Shown: positions 16,194 through 25,700 of the stretch, in pieces | Position numbering within the stretch: the first letter of the stretch is position 1 | Layout: each line of letters begins with the position of its first letter | Source: Helicobacter suis | Lineage (GTDB): Bacteria; Campylobacterota; Campylobacteria; Campylobacterales; Helicobacteraceae | Length of the DNA: 64,000 nt | Direction: 5' to 3' | Assembly: GCF_902196135.1 (NCBI RefSeq) | Contig: NZ_CABIKE010000002.1 | Coordinates: forward strand, 1 to 64,000 | Notes under the pieces: model-generated | The model's database searches: none | Told to the model about the DNA's origin: nothing | What the model saw: only the letters and a program-made list of their open reading frames with translations | Made by a program: the position numbers and the translations under genes

Positions 16194-18461
16194 TTATCTA
16201 CTCTTTAATGAACGGTAGGTAAGACTAGTTTTAGTGATTGGAGAAAAATCTAAGGTAAACTTGACATAGTTATTTTCATAAACTCTTAAAGGATCGCTTG
16301 GGTTACTTGTTAATACAGGGCGGCGCTGGTTGACAAACTCTAAGCCAAATCCAAAACAGCGAATCTTTTTGAAAATCCCAATATTCCAATTGAGTACGAC
16401 ATTATTTTCAATATCATAACCTATAGAGGTCATGAAAGAAAACCATCTAAAATCATTACTCAAGCCTGCTTTGATGTAGTTAGAATTGTTAGTAGAAATT
16501 TTATCAAGGGCAGTTTCATTAAAATTCTTTCTTAAATAGTAAGAAATATTGGCGCTTAAAAATTTATGGGTGTAGTTTGCATTAATAGAGGCCTCAGTTA
16601 GGCTGTTATAAAACCAAGAGTAAAAAATTGTGCCATAAATATCCAAACCTCTTAGAGGGGAAAAGCCAATTTTACTTTCCATAGGACTCTGAGCAATAGA
16701 GGTAGGGTTAGCAAAGTCAAGTACCTGACTGATACGCCAATAAAGCAATTCCTGCCCATTGAGTCCATAAAGATATTGGGTGAGATTTAAATAAAGTTGG
16801 CTATTAGAAGGGTTTGGGCTAAAGAGTAAAGAGGGATTCCACACAGCATCATAAAGATGACCTTGATAATCATATTGGGTAAGGGTATCATTAGTGTAGC
16901 TATTTTGAGCCAAAGCGCTAAGGGTGTACATATCAGAGTTAAATAGCCCATTTGCAAAGGTGTAGTAGGCCCCACTTAATACGGCTTGTAGCTGGATTGT
17001 GTGTAAAAGTTTATGGTATTCGCGCGCTAGATCGCTATTAAGGTAGAGAGCATAGCTACTAGAAAAGTAATTCCCAAATTCTCTAGACTGGTTGCCCACC
17101 TCAGGAATGTAGCTAGTTTTTTGATTTGAAATGGCTAAGTTACTCAGATCAATCGTATTCCATAGCCCTACAGAGAGATATTTTTTAAAGAGAGAAAATT
17201 GCAACCCTAAGGGCACATTGATCGTATTTTGTACATAACCATAGCCCACTGGCCGCACCACATTATGGAACTGGTAGTCTAAAGAGTAAAGGAGATGTTT
17301 CCAGCCTAAGGTGTTTAAATATTTGTGGTATTGCAAATTAGGCAGGGATTGGAAGGTTTCATTATTATTAATCTTGTTGAGGTTTAAAAAATACCGGAGA
17401 TAAAAGCCATAAAAATGGTTATTAGTCTGGACATAGTAATTTACCCGCGACATGTGCGTCGCGTCTGTGATGCGTTTGTTGACCTTTTCAAAGCGCACAT
17501 AGTCTAAGTCATTCATATAAAGAAAATCTATATAAGAGGCATTATCTAAAGACTTTTTGAGTCCAAAATATTTTTGCAAAGTCTGGCGGCTTGCACTGAG
17601 CATTTCAAGCCCGTAGATATTTTTATTACGCAAATCATATTTTTTAGCGTAGGCGTTATAGTTTCTAAAATAGCGCATGTTAAATAAAAATTTATCTTGA
17701 TGAGAATTAATCCAACGGGCTTGAAAATTCATGCCTAACCCGCGTTTAGAACGGATTTGGGGGACAAAAGTCATGTCCCATGAATTTTTAGGGGCGATGT
17801 AGATAGGTTGTAGATAGATAAAACCGGCTAAGTTTGAATCACTAAATTCAGGATAGAGTAGTCCGCTAGAGCGTTTATTACTTGTAGAAACAAAGGCATA
17901 GGGAAAATAAAATATGGGGATTTGGCCTAGATAAACTTTAGGATTCCAAAGAGAAAGGTGGGATTTATCCACATTATAATGGCCAGAGGAAGCGTTGACA
18001 TGCCAAATAGGGTTTTGAATATCACAGCCTGAAGTGGTAAGGTTTTTAATATTGTATCTATTTTGTTTGGCATGGGCAATATCAGCGCTGATCCAAATCC
18101 CTGTAACGCTATCTTGTACATAAAAGGGAAAGATGAGTTCGTATTTTTTATCTAATTTAATCTTGATATGTTCACCTTGTACTAAAAGCCCCTCTCCACG
18201 ATAAACCTTAACATGCCCATCTATCGTGGCTTCTTTCTTTTGGGTGTCATAGATTACGCGATCGGCTAGAATGTAGACATCATAATTGAGTAAAACAGCA
18301 TGCCCAGTGGCCACTACAATATTATTTTTAGAATCCACGCGATCGGCTAATAACTCAAAAATCTTATGGTTTTTCTTGTTAAATTTTTGCACAGCCACTT
18401 GCTGCTTACTAAAAAGTACACCTAGCAATAAACAAATGATAAAAGTACCGCGCCACAACAC
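16194..18461 (-). CDS. lptD: LptD, LPS-assembly outer membrane protein
   Basis: Final outer-membrane translocon of lipopolysaccharide transport, 755 residues. A signal peptide covers residues 1-18. A periplasmic OstA-like beta-jellyroll follows, with repeated short strands (LLADRVDSKNNIVVATGHAV, YILADRVIYDTQKKEATIDG). A C-terminal beta-barrel starts near residue 190 (PIFYFPYAFVSTSNKRSSGL) and ends VKFTLDFSPITKTSLTYRS. Few cysteines are present (one in the N-terminal domain, one in IRCFGFG), unlike the four-cysteine E. coli protein. The start is GTG 18461, immediately after the RDD gene stop (TGAGTG). Confidence 0.88.
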   Translation of the reverse strand: MLWRGTFIICLLLGVLFSKQQVAVQKFNKKNHKIFELLADRVDSKNNIVVATGHAVLLNYDVYILADRVIYDTQKKEATIDGHVKVYRGEGLLVQGEHIKIKLDKKYELIFPFYVQDSVTGIWISADIAHAKQNRYNIKNLTTSGCDIQNPIWHVNASSGHYNVDKSHLSLWNPKVYLGQIPIFYFPYAFVSTSNKRSSGLLYPEFSDSNLAGFIYLQPIYIAPKNSWDMTFVPQIRSKRGLGMNFQARWINSHQDKFLFNMRYFRNYNAYAKKYDLRNKNIYGLEMLSASRQTLQKYFGLKKSLDNASYIDFLYMNDLDYVRFEKVNKRITDATHMSRVNYYVQTNNHFYGFYLRYFLNLNKINNNETFQSLPNLQYHKYLNTLGWKHLLYSLDYQFHNVVRPVGYGYVQNTINVPLGLQFSLFKKYLSVGLWNTIDLSNLAISNQKTSYIPEVGNQSREFGNYFSSSYALYLNSDLAREYHKLLHTIQLQAVLSGAYYTFANGLFNSDMYTLSALAQNSYTNDTLTQYDYQGHLYDAVWNPSLLFSPNPSNSQLYLNLTQYLYGLNGQELLYWRISQVLDFANPTSIAQSPMESKIGFSPLRGLDIYGTIFYSWFYNSLTEASINANYTHKFLSANISYYLRKNFNETALDKISTNNSNYIKAGLSNDFRWFSFMTSIGYDIENNVVLNWNIGIFKKIRCFGFGLEFVNQRRPVLTSNPSDPLRVYENNYVKFTLDFSPITKTSLTYRSLKSR

Positions 18462-18881
18462 TCATTTAGACACAATAACCAAAGTTTTGGCATGCCGGTC
18501 ATGGAAAGTACGGCTAAATTTATCCTTAAAACAATAAGCTAAAGGAAAAAATAGCAACGCCTCTTTATACAAACAACGCTTCATGCGCGCAAGAAATGGG
18601 GGTTTATCTAAACTACTCACATCTAAGATACGCAAGTGGAAAACTAACTTACCAATACTGTTACCCAAAAAACCCATCAATAAACTTTCATAAAGAATAT
18701 GCAAACCAAAGAAAACACACAGAAAGCGTAAAAAGATAGGGTGTAAAGGCAAATAGGGGTGTAAATCCCAAGTTAGAAAGCTCACCCAAACTAAATCCAC
18801 CCCATAAGCCCCCACACGCCACGAAAAGGGGGCCATCACAAGATGTTCTTTATAGAGTCGTTCTTCTAATTTGGCTTCCAT
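18462..18881 (-). CDS. RDD-family integral membrane protein
   Basis: A 139-residue protein. RDD features: WRVGAYGVDLVWVSFL (Arg and Asp in the first membrane helix), LLMGFLGNSIGKLVFHLRIL, the usual G-x-T/S-x-GK turn, and KFSRTFHDRHAKTLVI at the end, which carries the HDR segment common in this family. Three membrane segments are visible. Function is unknown for most members; some act in ion exchange. It starts right after the purD stop, whose TAG is part of its Shine-Dalgarno (TAGAGG), and directly precedes lptD, so a link to the envelope is possible but unproven. Confidence 0.75.
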   Translation of the reverse strand: MEAKLEERLYKEHLVMAPFSWRVGAYGVDLVWVSFLTWDLHPYLPLHPIFLRFLCVFFGLHILYESLLMGFLGNSIGKLVFHLRILDVSSLDKPPFLARMKRCLYKEALLFFPLAYCFKDKFSRTFHDRHAKTLVIVSK

Positions 18882-18887
18882 GCGCCT

Positions 18888-20135
18888 CTAAAGCGATCCA
18901 ATATCTTCGCGAAACTGCATGCCTTCAAATTGTACCTTTTTAACTAAGTTATAAGCGTGGTTTTTAGCCTCACTTAGCGATTTACCCCAGCCCACGCACA
19001 CACACACCCGCCCCCCAGAAACCAAAAATACCCCATTTTCTTGAATAATCTTGCCTAAATCCAAATGGGCATTTTTTTCATTCATAGGATCAATATAAAC
19101 ATTTTGCCCCCCAGAAATTTTATAAGGGTAATCTTTAGAAGCCAGTACAACGCCTAGTGTATGCTGGGGGTGTAATTCTAATTCTATTGTATCTAAACGA
19201 TCCTCTAAAGTTGCCTCCAATAAATCTAGTAGAGGCGTTTTTAACAAGGGCAAAAGCACGCTACACTCAGGATCTCCTAAACGGACATTAAACTCAAGCA
19301 AATAAGGTTCTAATTGCCCCTCTTGTTCAACCACCATAATCCCGGCATAAAGCACCCCTATAAAAGGCGTGTCCGCCTCTACCATTGCTTTTAACGCCGG
19401 TTCTATAATTTGGCTTGCAATCTTGTTTTTTAAAACCTCATCGCATAAACTTGAGGGCGCAAAAGCCCCCATTCCACCCGTATTTGGCCCCTCTGGGGTG
19501 AGTTTTTTATAATCATGGCAGGGGGGTAAAAGAAGATAGTTTTGGTGGTGCACCAAAGCAAAGATAGAGAGTTCAAAACCTTTTAAATATTGTTCTACTA
19601 ACACTTTTGAGTGTTTTTCTTGTAATAAGAGTTGCCCCAATATTTGTTTGTATTCCTCTTCACTCTGGACCACCACCACGCCCTTACCCCCAGAAAGCCC
19701 ATCAACTTTAACCACTAAGGGAAAGCCTAAAGCTGCAACCTGTTCTTGTGCTAAAGTGTGATCGCGCACGATACAGTAAGGGGCTGTTGGGATGTGGTAT
19801 TGCGTGGCTAGATTTTTGGTAAAACTCTTAGAGCCTTCTAGGATACTAGCCTTTTTACTGGGGCCAAAAACAGCAAGACCGGATTCTTTAAGCATGTCAG
19901 CCAAACCCCCCACTAAAGGTTCTTCAGGTCCAATTACGACTAAATCAACACCCTTTTGCAGGGCAAAATCTACAATTTGGGCATATTCTTCTAAAGGGAT
20001 ATTTTCGCCAATGCTTTGAGTCCCACCATTGCCCGGGCAAAAATACAGCTCACTTATGCGCGTATCCTCTTTTAATTTGCGTCCCAAAGCATACTCGCGC
20101 GCTCCGCCCCCGATAATTAAAATTTTTTTCTTCAT
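18888..20135 (-). CDS. purD: PurD, phosphoribosylamine-glycine ligase
   Basis: Second step of purine synthesis: joins phosphoribosylamine and glycine using ATP. All ATP-grasp landmarks are present in 415 residues: KILIIGGGAREYALGRKL, YFCPGNGGT, VVIGPEEPLVGGL, FPLVVKVDGLSGGKGVVVV, TGGMGAFAPS and LLEFNVRLGDPECSVLLPLL. It is the first gene of the operon continuing through the RDD protein, lptD and pnp. A -10 box at 20332-20337 gives a leader of about 190 bases. Confidence 0.96.
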   Translation of the reverse strand: MKKKILIIGGGAREYALGRKLKEDTRISELYFCPGNGGTQSIGENIPLEEYAQIVDFALQKGVDLVVIGPEEPLVGGLADMLKESGLAVFGPSKKASILEGSKSFTKNLATQYHIPTAPYCIVRDHTLAQEQVAALGFPLVVKVDGLSGGKGVVVVQSEEEYKQILGQLLLQEKHSKVLVEQYLKGFELSIFALVHHQNYLLLPPCHDYKKLTPEGPNTGGMGAFAPSSLCDEVLKNKIASQIIEPALKAMVEADTPFIGVLYAGIMVVEQEGQLEPYLLEFNVRLGDPECSVLLPLLKTPLLDLLEATLEDRLDTIELELHPQHTLGVVLASKDYPYKISGGQNVYIDPMNEKNAHLDLGKIIQENGVFLVSGGRVCVCVGWGKSLSEAKNHAYNLVKKVQFEGMQFREDIGSL

Positions 20136-20451
20136 TTACGCCCTATTTTTAATCACCCAAACGACCGTTACTTGTGTGCGTAGTTCAAAGAAGCTACAAG
20201 AGGCCAAGAGGATCTTTTTAGGGGGCAAACACCAGATGCCCATCACACCAAAACCACTACTGACAGCCTCACAAAGATGGATAAAAGAACTTGCCATTTT
20301 AAGAAACACGCATCGCCCAGGCTTTAGCGCCATTATACTAAATTTTACTTAAGTGTGCTATCTGCTAACAGCTTTAACTTTGGCTAAGTAAATTAGGGCG
20401 CTAGATTAAAAGTTTTGTACTCCAATTTTGGGGTATCTATTTTAGAAAGTA
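20136..20451 (-). other. purD upstream region with -10 box at 20332-20337
   Basis: A 316-bp gap. On the - strand TATAAT occupies 20337-20332 and predicts a start near 20325, about 190 bases before purD. A 65-codon frame (20333-20136) ends exactly at the purD start, but its first ATG overlaps this -10 box, so I do not call it a gene; a shorter version would begin at an ATG further in. No riboswitch motif was recognised. The remaining part (20338-20451) shows nothing clear. Confidence 0.4.
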
Positions 20452-21300
20452 TCAATCTAAGTTATGGATATTACTAATTAGATTATAAAGAAACCAACTA
20501 TCGCCATTGATAAAGGTTTGTGGTTTGGCTCTTACACCGTCTTTATGGACACTAATCCCGTCTGAGTAGGGCGTAACAGAGATGAGTTTAGCAAAGGGAA
20601 TTCTTAAACTCTTAGATTTGCCGCAAAAATAGAGGTGCTTAGTGGTGATAGCTAGTAAGCCAGTATCTATATAGGAGAGCTGTTCTTCTTGGATTTTATG
20701 CCCCTTAAATGCCCCAACCCGGTAGTACACACCCTTAGCAATTCTTAAACTCACGCCTTGAGATCCTCCCACATACCGGCTTGTAGTCTTCATCTCAAAA
20801 TACTGAACCCCATTTTCTACCCAAATCAATTTTTCATTTTTCATAAACACAAAGGGTAGAGAATCGCCTACAATATTAATTCCTGTGGGCATCACACCCT
20901 CACAGACATGCCTTAAAATTGAACCTTGTTTGAGCTTGGTATAGTAGCCATTGGAGTCTAAATCCTCTTGAAAGAGATGAAAGAAAGTATTCAATTTAAA
21001 AATATTCTCTTCCTCTTGCTCAGTTAAAAGCCCATCCTCAAGGGCTGTGTGGATAGCAGCCTCAACCCCCTTAATAAGCAAATCTCTTTGCAAAGATTGA
21101 TCAATAAAACTTTCTTGGGCAATTTGCTGGATACGCCCTTGTAGATTTTCTAAATCCTCTGGACTAGTTGCTTGGTTAATGTAATTATCTTTGATCGCAT
21201 CTTGAATAGCCTTTTGACCCTCTAGGTGCTCTCTTTGGCACTCTTTATGTTTACGCCTTAAAAACCCCGCCTTTTGCCCACAAAAGATACAAATACCCAC
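20452..21300 (-). CDS. Hypothetical zinc-ribbon protein with a C-terminal PH-like region
   Basis: I do not recognise this 282-residue protein. It begins GTG and reads MGICIFCGQKAGFLRRKHKE, with Cys4, Cys7 and Cys20 and His25 forming a likely zinc-binding N-terminus. A helical middle rich in Glu/Gln/Leu (about 25-125) includes ALEDGLLTEQEEENI, reminiscent of TerB-like or EF-type helices. The C-terminal 130 residues are beta-rich (LLAITTKHLYFCGKSKSLRI then FAKLISVTPYSDGISVHKDG), the pattern of bacterial PH or GRAM-like domains. No signal peptide or membrane segment is seen. It is alone, beside the repeat field and the Type IIG enzyme, so it is probably accessory. Confidence 0.6.
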   Translation of the reverse strand: MGICIFCGQKAGFLRRKHKECQREHLEGQKAIQDAIKDNYINQATSPEDLENLQGRIQQIAQESFIDQSLQRDLLIKGVEAAIHTALEDGLLTEQEEENIFKLNTFFHLFQEDLDSNGYYTKLKQGSILRHVCEGVMPTGINIVGDSLPFVFMKNEKLIWVENGVQYFEMKTTSRYVGGSQGVSLRIAKGVYYRVGAFKGHKIQEEQLSYIDTGLLAITTKHLYFCGKSKSLRIPFAKLISVTPYSDGISVHKDGVRAKPQTFINGDSWFLYNLISNIHNLD

Positions 21301-22755
21301 GACAAAAACTTTCTTACTTTAATTTATAAGCTACTACTGGCCTTCCTCTAAAAACCCTGATCATACCATGCCCTAAGTTAAAAAATAAACTCTAGTTTTA
21401 TCCTGACCTTCACAATATGCTTTTTTACACTCTTTAGTAAGTACCAGACCGCTAAAAGTACAGCTATTAAAAAAATAGCGCTATCTCCTACAAATCCAGC
21501 CAAACCAAGCAAAAACGCCCTTTTTGCCAAAAAGCTCCGCCACAAAAGGAAGTATTAAGGAGAAGTAAGACAAAGATCACACCAAAGAAAACACCACAGA
21601 GTAAACCCCGATCAAGCTTTGCTAAAAACCTACCAAAGATCAAGCCCTGCCAAAAGGATTAAGAAACCCCAAAAACCCACGCTTTAAGATCAAACTCCAC
21701 TTTATGGGGAGTTTTGCTAAGAGAAAATTTTGCTAAGAGAAATCCCCGCCTAAGAGAAAGCTAAAGGGAGCTTTGCCTAAGAGAAACCCCCGCTTTAAGC
21801 GCAAACTCCACTTATAGAAAACTACACTCAAAGAAAGCCCCGCCCCGCAAACAAACTAGTCTTTAAAAGTAAACTTCACCTAAGAGTGGCGCATTTAATG
21901 GGGAGTTTTGTTTTAAAAAAACCCCACTCAATAACAAGTTTTACTCAATAGTAAGCTTTGCTTAAGAAGAAGCTACACTAAAGAAAACTCCACCACAAAA
22001 AAGCCTCACCTAAGATTAAAAACTCCTACTCAAGCCCCCCCGCTTTAAGATCAAACCCCCCAATGGCAAGCTTTGCTAAAGAAAAAACTACGCTCAGAGG
22101 GGAGTTATACCTTAAAGAAAACCCACTCAAAAGAAACCCCCCTCAAGAAAACCCCCGCTTTAAGCGCAAACTCCACTTAATAGGAAACTACACCTAAAAG
22201 AAAACTACACCTATTCAAGAAAAAGCTACGCTAAAAGCAAACCCCACATAAGATCAAGCCCGCTAGAAGCTATACTAAAGAAAAATCTCAGCCAAAGCGA
22301 AAGCCATGCTAAAGAAACCTTCCAAAGAAAAGCCTGAGTTAAGAGTAAGTTCTACTTCGAATCAACCCCGTTAAAACCCCCAAAAAGAAAAACCCGTCAA
22401 AAACCCACATAAGATCAAGCCCGCTAAAGCTCTATCAAAAAACCCCCTCAAAGAAAACTACACTAAAGAGAAACTAAACCTAAGAGAAAGTCCCTAAAGA
22501 AACCCCCCACAGAAAAAGCTAAGGGGAGCTTTTTAAAGAAACCCCCCGCTTTAAGATAACCCCCCAAATAGCAAGCTTTGCTAAAGAGAAATCTCCGCCT
22601 CAAAAAATCCCCGCTCAAGAGAAAGCTACGCCTAAAAGAAACCCCCTAAAGAGGAAGCCACGCTAAAAAACCCCTCAAAGAGAAAACTACGCTCAGAGGG
22701 GAGTTATACCTCAAAAAAAATCCCATTTCAAAACCCCCCCCCTCAAGAAAAAACC
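21301..22755. repeat. 1.45-kb non-coding field of degenerate A/C-rich repeats and mini-hairpins
   Basis: No credible frame. From about 21540 the + strand is strongly A and C rich and built from recurring words such as CCCCGCTTTAAG, AAGAAAACTAC, GCAAGCTTTGCTAAAG and TAAGATCAAGCCCGCTA. Exact long copies include 29 bp at 22084-22112 and 22683-22711, 31 bp at 21784-21814 and 22149-22179, and 23 bp at 22243-22265 and 22404-22426. Small inverted repeats are frequent, for example AAACTCC-N-GGAGTTT and AAAGCT-N-AGCTTT. Spacing between copies is irregular, so it is neither a CRISPR array nor simple tandem repeat. Origin unknown. Confidence 0.8.
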
Positions 22756-25700
22756 CTAAGAAAAATCCCCGCTTTCTGTCCATAAACTTTTTAAAGCGGC
22801 GATAAAGCCCGGTTGTTTTTTGGCTAAGACTTTAAAGGAATCTAAGAGGTGAAAAAATTGTGCTTGGCTTAGGCCATACACTTCCCGGGCGATTAAAATA
22901 TCTAATTTAGCGCGCTTAATATCATAAAGTTTAGAGGTTTTAGGCACATCAAGCCGCCCTTGTATTTGTACTTTTAGTGCCTCAAACTCTCCGGCTGTGT
23001 CGTTAAAAAGTTGGCACTCTAGCGCGCTTTTTGCAATCTGTAAAAAAGTGGGGTTATTTTCTATTTCTGTTAGGCTTGGCTGAGGCAGGGGGAGTTCAAG
23101 AAGGCAGGTTTTGGTGATATTGATTTGTGCACGCAGGCGTAAGATAAAATCTAACACCAAAGAATTTAAAAGCCCTAGTACAAAGAGTAGTTGCAAAGGT
23201 TTTATTTCTACAATGCCCTTTTTAGTGTAAATATAGGGAATACTTAAAAACATGCTATTCCCGGCCACACAATTTTTAGCCACCAAACTCACAATTAAAC
23301 TACGCTCATTTGTATCGCTAGCCACCTCTCTATAACCTAGCCTGAAATATTGGTGTTCAAAGGCGATTTTGCCGGTATAGCCTGCTTTTTTAGCCCGAAA
23401 GATCTCTTTACTTTGTAGCCTTTGCTCAAGTTTGGCGCGCTCTACTTTATAGCGCGGCTGTGCAAAGCGCGCGTTAAACTGGTGGATATATTTGCCCTCT
23501 AAAAGCAGAAGCGTCTCGTTTTCACCCGCGCCTCCTGTACCGGTTTTCTTTGTTTTTAAAGCCTCTTGATTCATAAATAAATCCTTATCATTGCTCATGT
23601 CTAATTCGCGCCTAAAATCCAGCCACGCTGTGCTGAGTTTATTAAACCGTGTTTCGCAGTGTTTGGCAATTTCTAAATCTAGCGCATTTCTAACCTCTTT
23701 AAGCGCTCTTTTCTCTGTGTTTAAGAGTTCTTTAACAGGGATTAACAGGGGCTTTAATTCTTGAATTTGCTCTATTTGTTCCAAATAAAAGAGGGTTTTA
23801 ATGCTTTTTTCCGGTTTAGCTTTTTTGTTAGAAATACCAAGCAGGGCAAATTTATAGCAGCGATGCACATCTTCAAAAATCTTTTTGCGATTCTCAAAGC
23901 TATAGAAAAACTCTAGGCTAAATTTTTCTAAAATAGCTGATCGTAGTTTGATACTGCCCTCCTCTAGCATTAAAGCACTCGGAATGACCACACAAAGCCG
24001 CGCCCCCTTTGCTAATAACCCTAATTGGCGCTCAATAAAAAATCTAAACAAATTGCTATCGCCTACGCCTCTACTGAGGGGGTAGTGGGTTTTGTAATAG
24101 GCATTTAGGGTTTTGATGTGTTCTTTTTCTTGTTCAAATTGCTCTTTAATGTAGAGCTTATCCAAAGCATTTAGGCGCAACTCCTCTTGTTCTTTAAGAC
24201 TAAGCTTTCGGTAATTACTCCTTAAACTAGCAAAAAACTCGCTTGCATCAAATTTTGTTTTCTCCCAAGGGGGGTTACCCACAATGGCATCAAAACAAAT
24301 TTGATTATTCTGCACCACCTCAGGAAATTCAATTTCATAGTTAAAAAACCTAAATTTTAAGGCATAGCGCTCAATAAAATTTTTCACCGCCTCCCCCTCT
24401 TGCAAAAGTTTATCTATTCCTTCTTCGTTAAAATTTTGGCCATGTTTTTCCCACCATTGCCGATCTTTATGGTTTGTAGGCAAACCTTGTATGAGTTTGT
24501 GGGTGTTGTAAAAATTTAAATAAAGATTGAGTTTATCTAAAGTGGGTTTAGCCCTGTTAAAGAGTTCTTTAGAATGTTCTATTTCCTCTGGTGTGGTGTC
24601 TTTGATATTGGTTAATGTTTTAAAATCCTCCTGTAGCTTTTTAAACTCCTCAAGAAAGTTTGGAGCAAATACACTTCCTTGATAGGCTATAGAATTTTTA
24701 ATCTGACCTGTTTCTCTTAAAAATTCTTTAAATTCCTCTAAAGTACAACCTAGCAAGGCATCGCCACATCTAAGGTGGGGTTCTAAAAAACTTAGTGGCG
24801 TGCCAAAAACAAAGCTATCAATCCAAAGCGCGAGTTTGGCTAGTTCAATTGCAAAGGGGTTTTTATCTATGCCATAAATTAAGTTTTTAAGCACCAAGCG
24901 CTTAATCAAAGCGCCCTCATCCAGCGGGAAACTGGGAGCGCATTTTTTAATCTGCTCCTCTACAATTTGTTTTTCTTGTTCTAAAAGAGGTTTTAAAGAA
25001 GGGAATTCACCACTTAATGCTCTTTGGCTCACTTGGTGCAAGCTTTCAATTAAAAAAGCCCCCGATCCACAGGCATTATCTAGGATTTTAAAATTTAAGA
25101 TATTAGAATCATTTAACCCGACTAAGGCTTGTTTGACTAATTCTTTTGTGATTTTTTCTGGGGTGTAAAAACTCCCGCTACTTTTACGCGAGTTGGCGCT
25201 ATTTTTTAAATAAAGCTGGCCTTGTGTGTAGTGTTGGGTACTCTTGGGTTTTTCTTTAATATTTTTAAGATCGTAGCTATCAAAATAACCCTCATTTGTG
25301 GCATACACGCAATAATACAGCTCCTCACTAGCTAGGGCAAATTTAAAAGAAAGCAACCCCTCATAAATGCTACCTAAATGCGAAATACTTAAAGTAGAAT
25401 AACCCCGCTTATAGCCTTTTTTATAGTCATAATAAAAAAGTTTGATCAGAATGCGCTTGAGTAGGGTGTCATTGATGATTTGGCCTTTTTTAAAAAGTGT
25501 ACTTTTAGATTCTTCAAAAAGCCCGCCATTAAAAAGAGGCATGGAATAATTAGCATTGCCCGCGTTATAAACCCTAAAAATCTCCTCTAAACGCGCCATT
25601 CCTACAAAACTAGCGCTATTTTCCCCCCATTTTTTATCCTCTAACAAAGTATATAAACTCAAATAATGAGAAAGGGCGGGGTGATCTTTAAGGCTATCTA

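Noticed and set aside
20136..20333. 65-codon frame ending at the purD start
   Set aside because: Its first ATG overlaps the -10 box that serves purD and the product matches nothing I know. A shorter internal start cannot be excluded.
21540..22755. CRISPR array or rolling-circle iterons
   Set aside because: Copies differ in length and spacing and the intervening segments are themselves made of the same words. No cas or rep genes are present.
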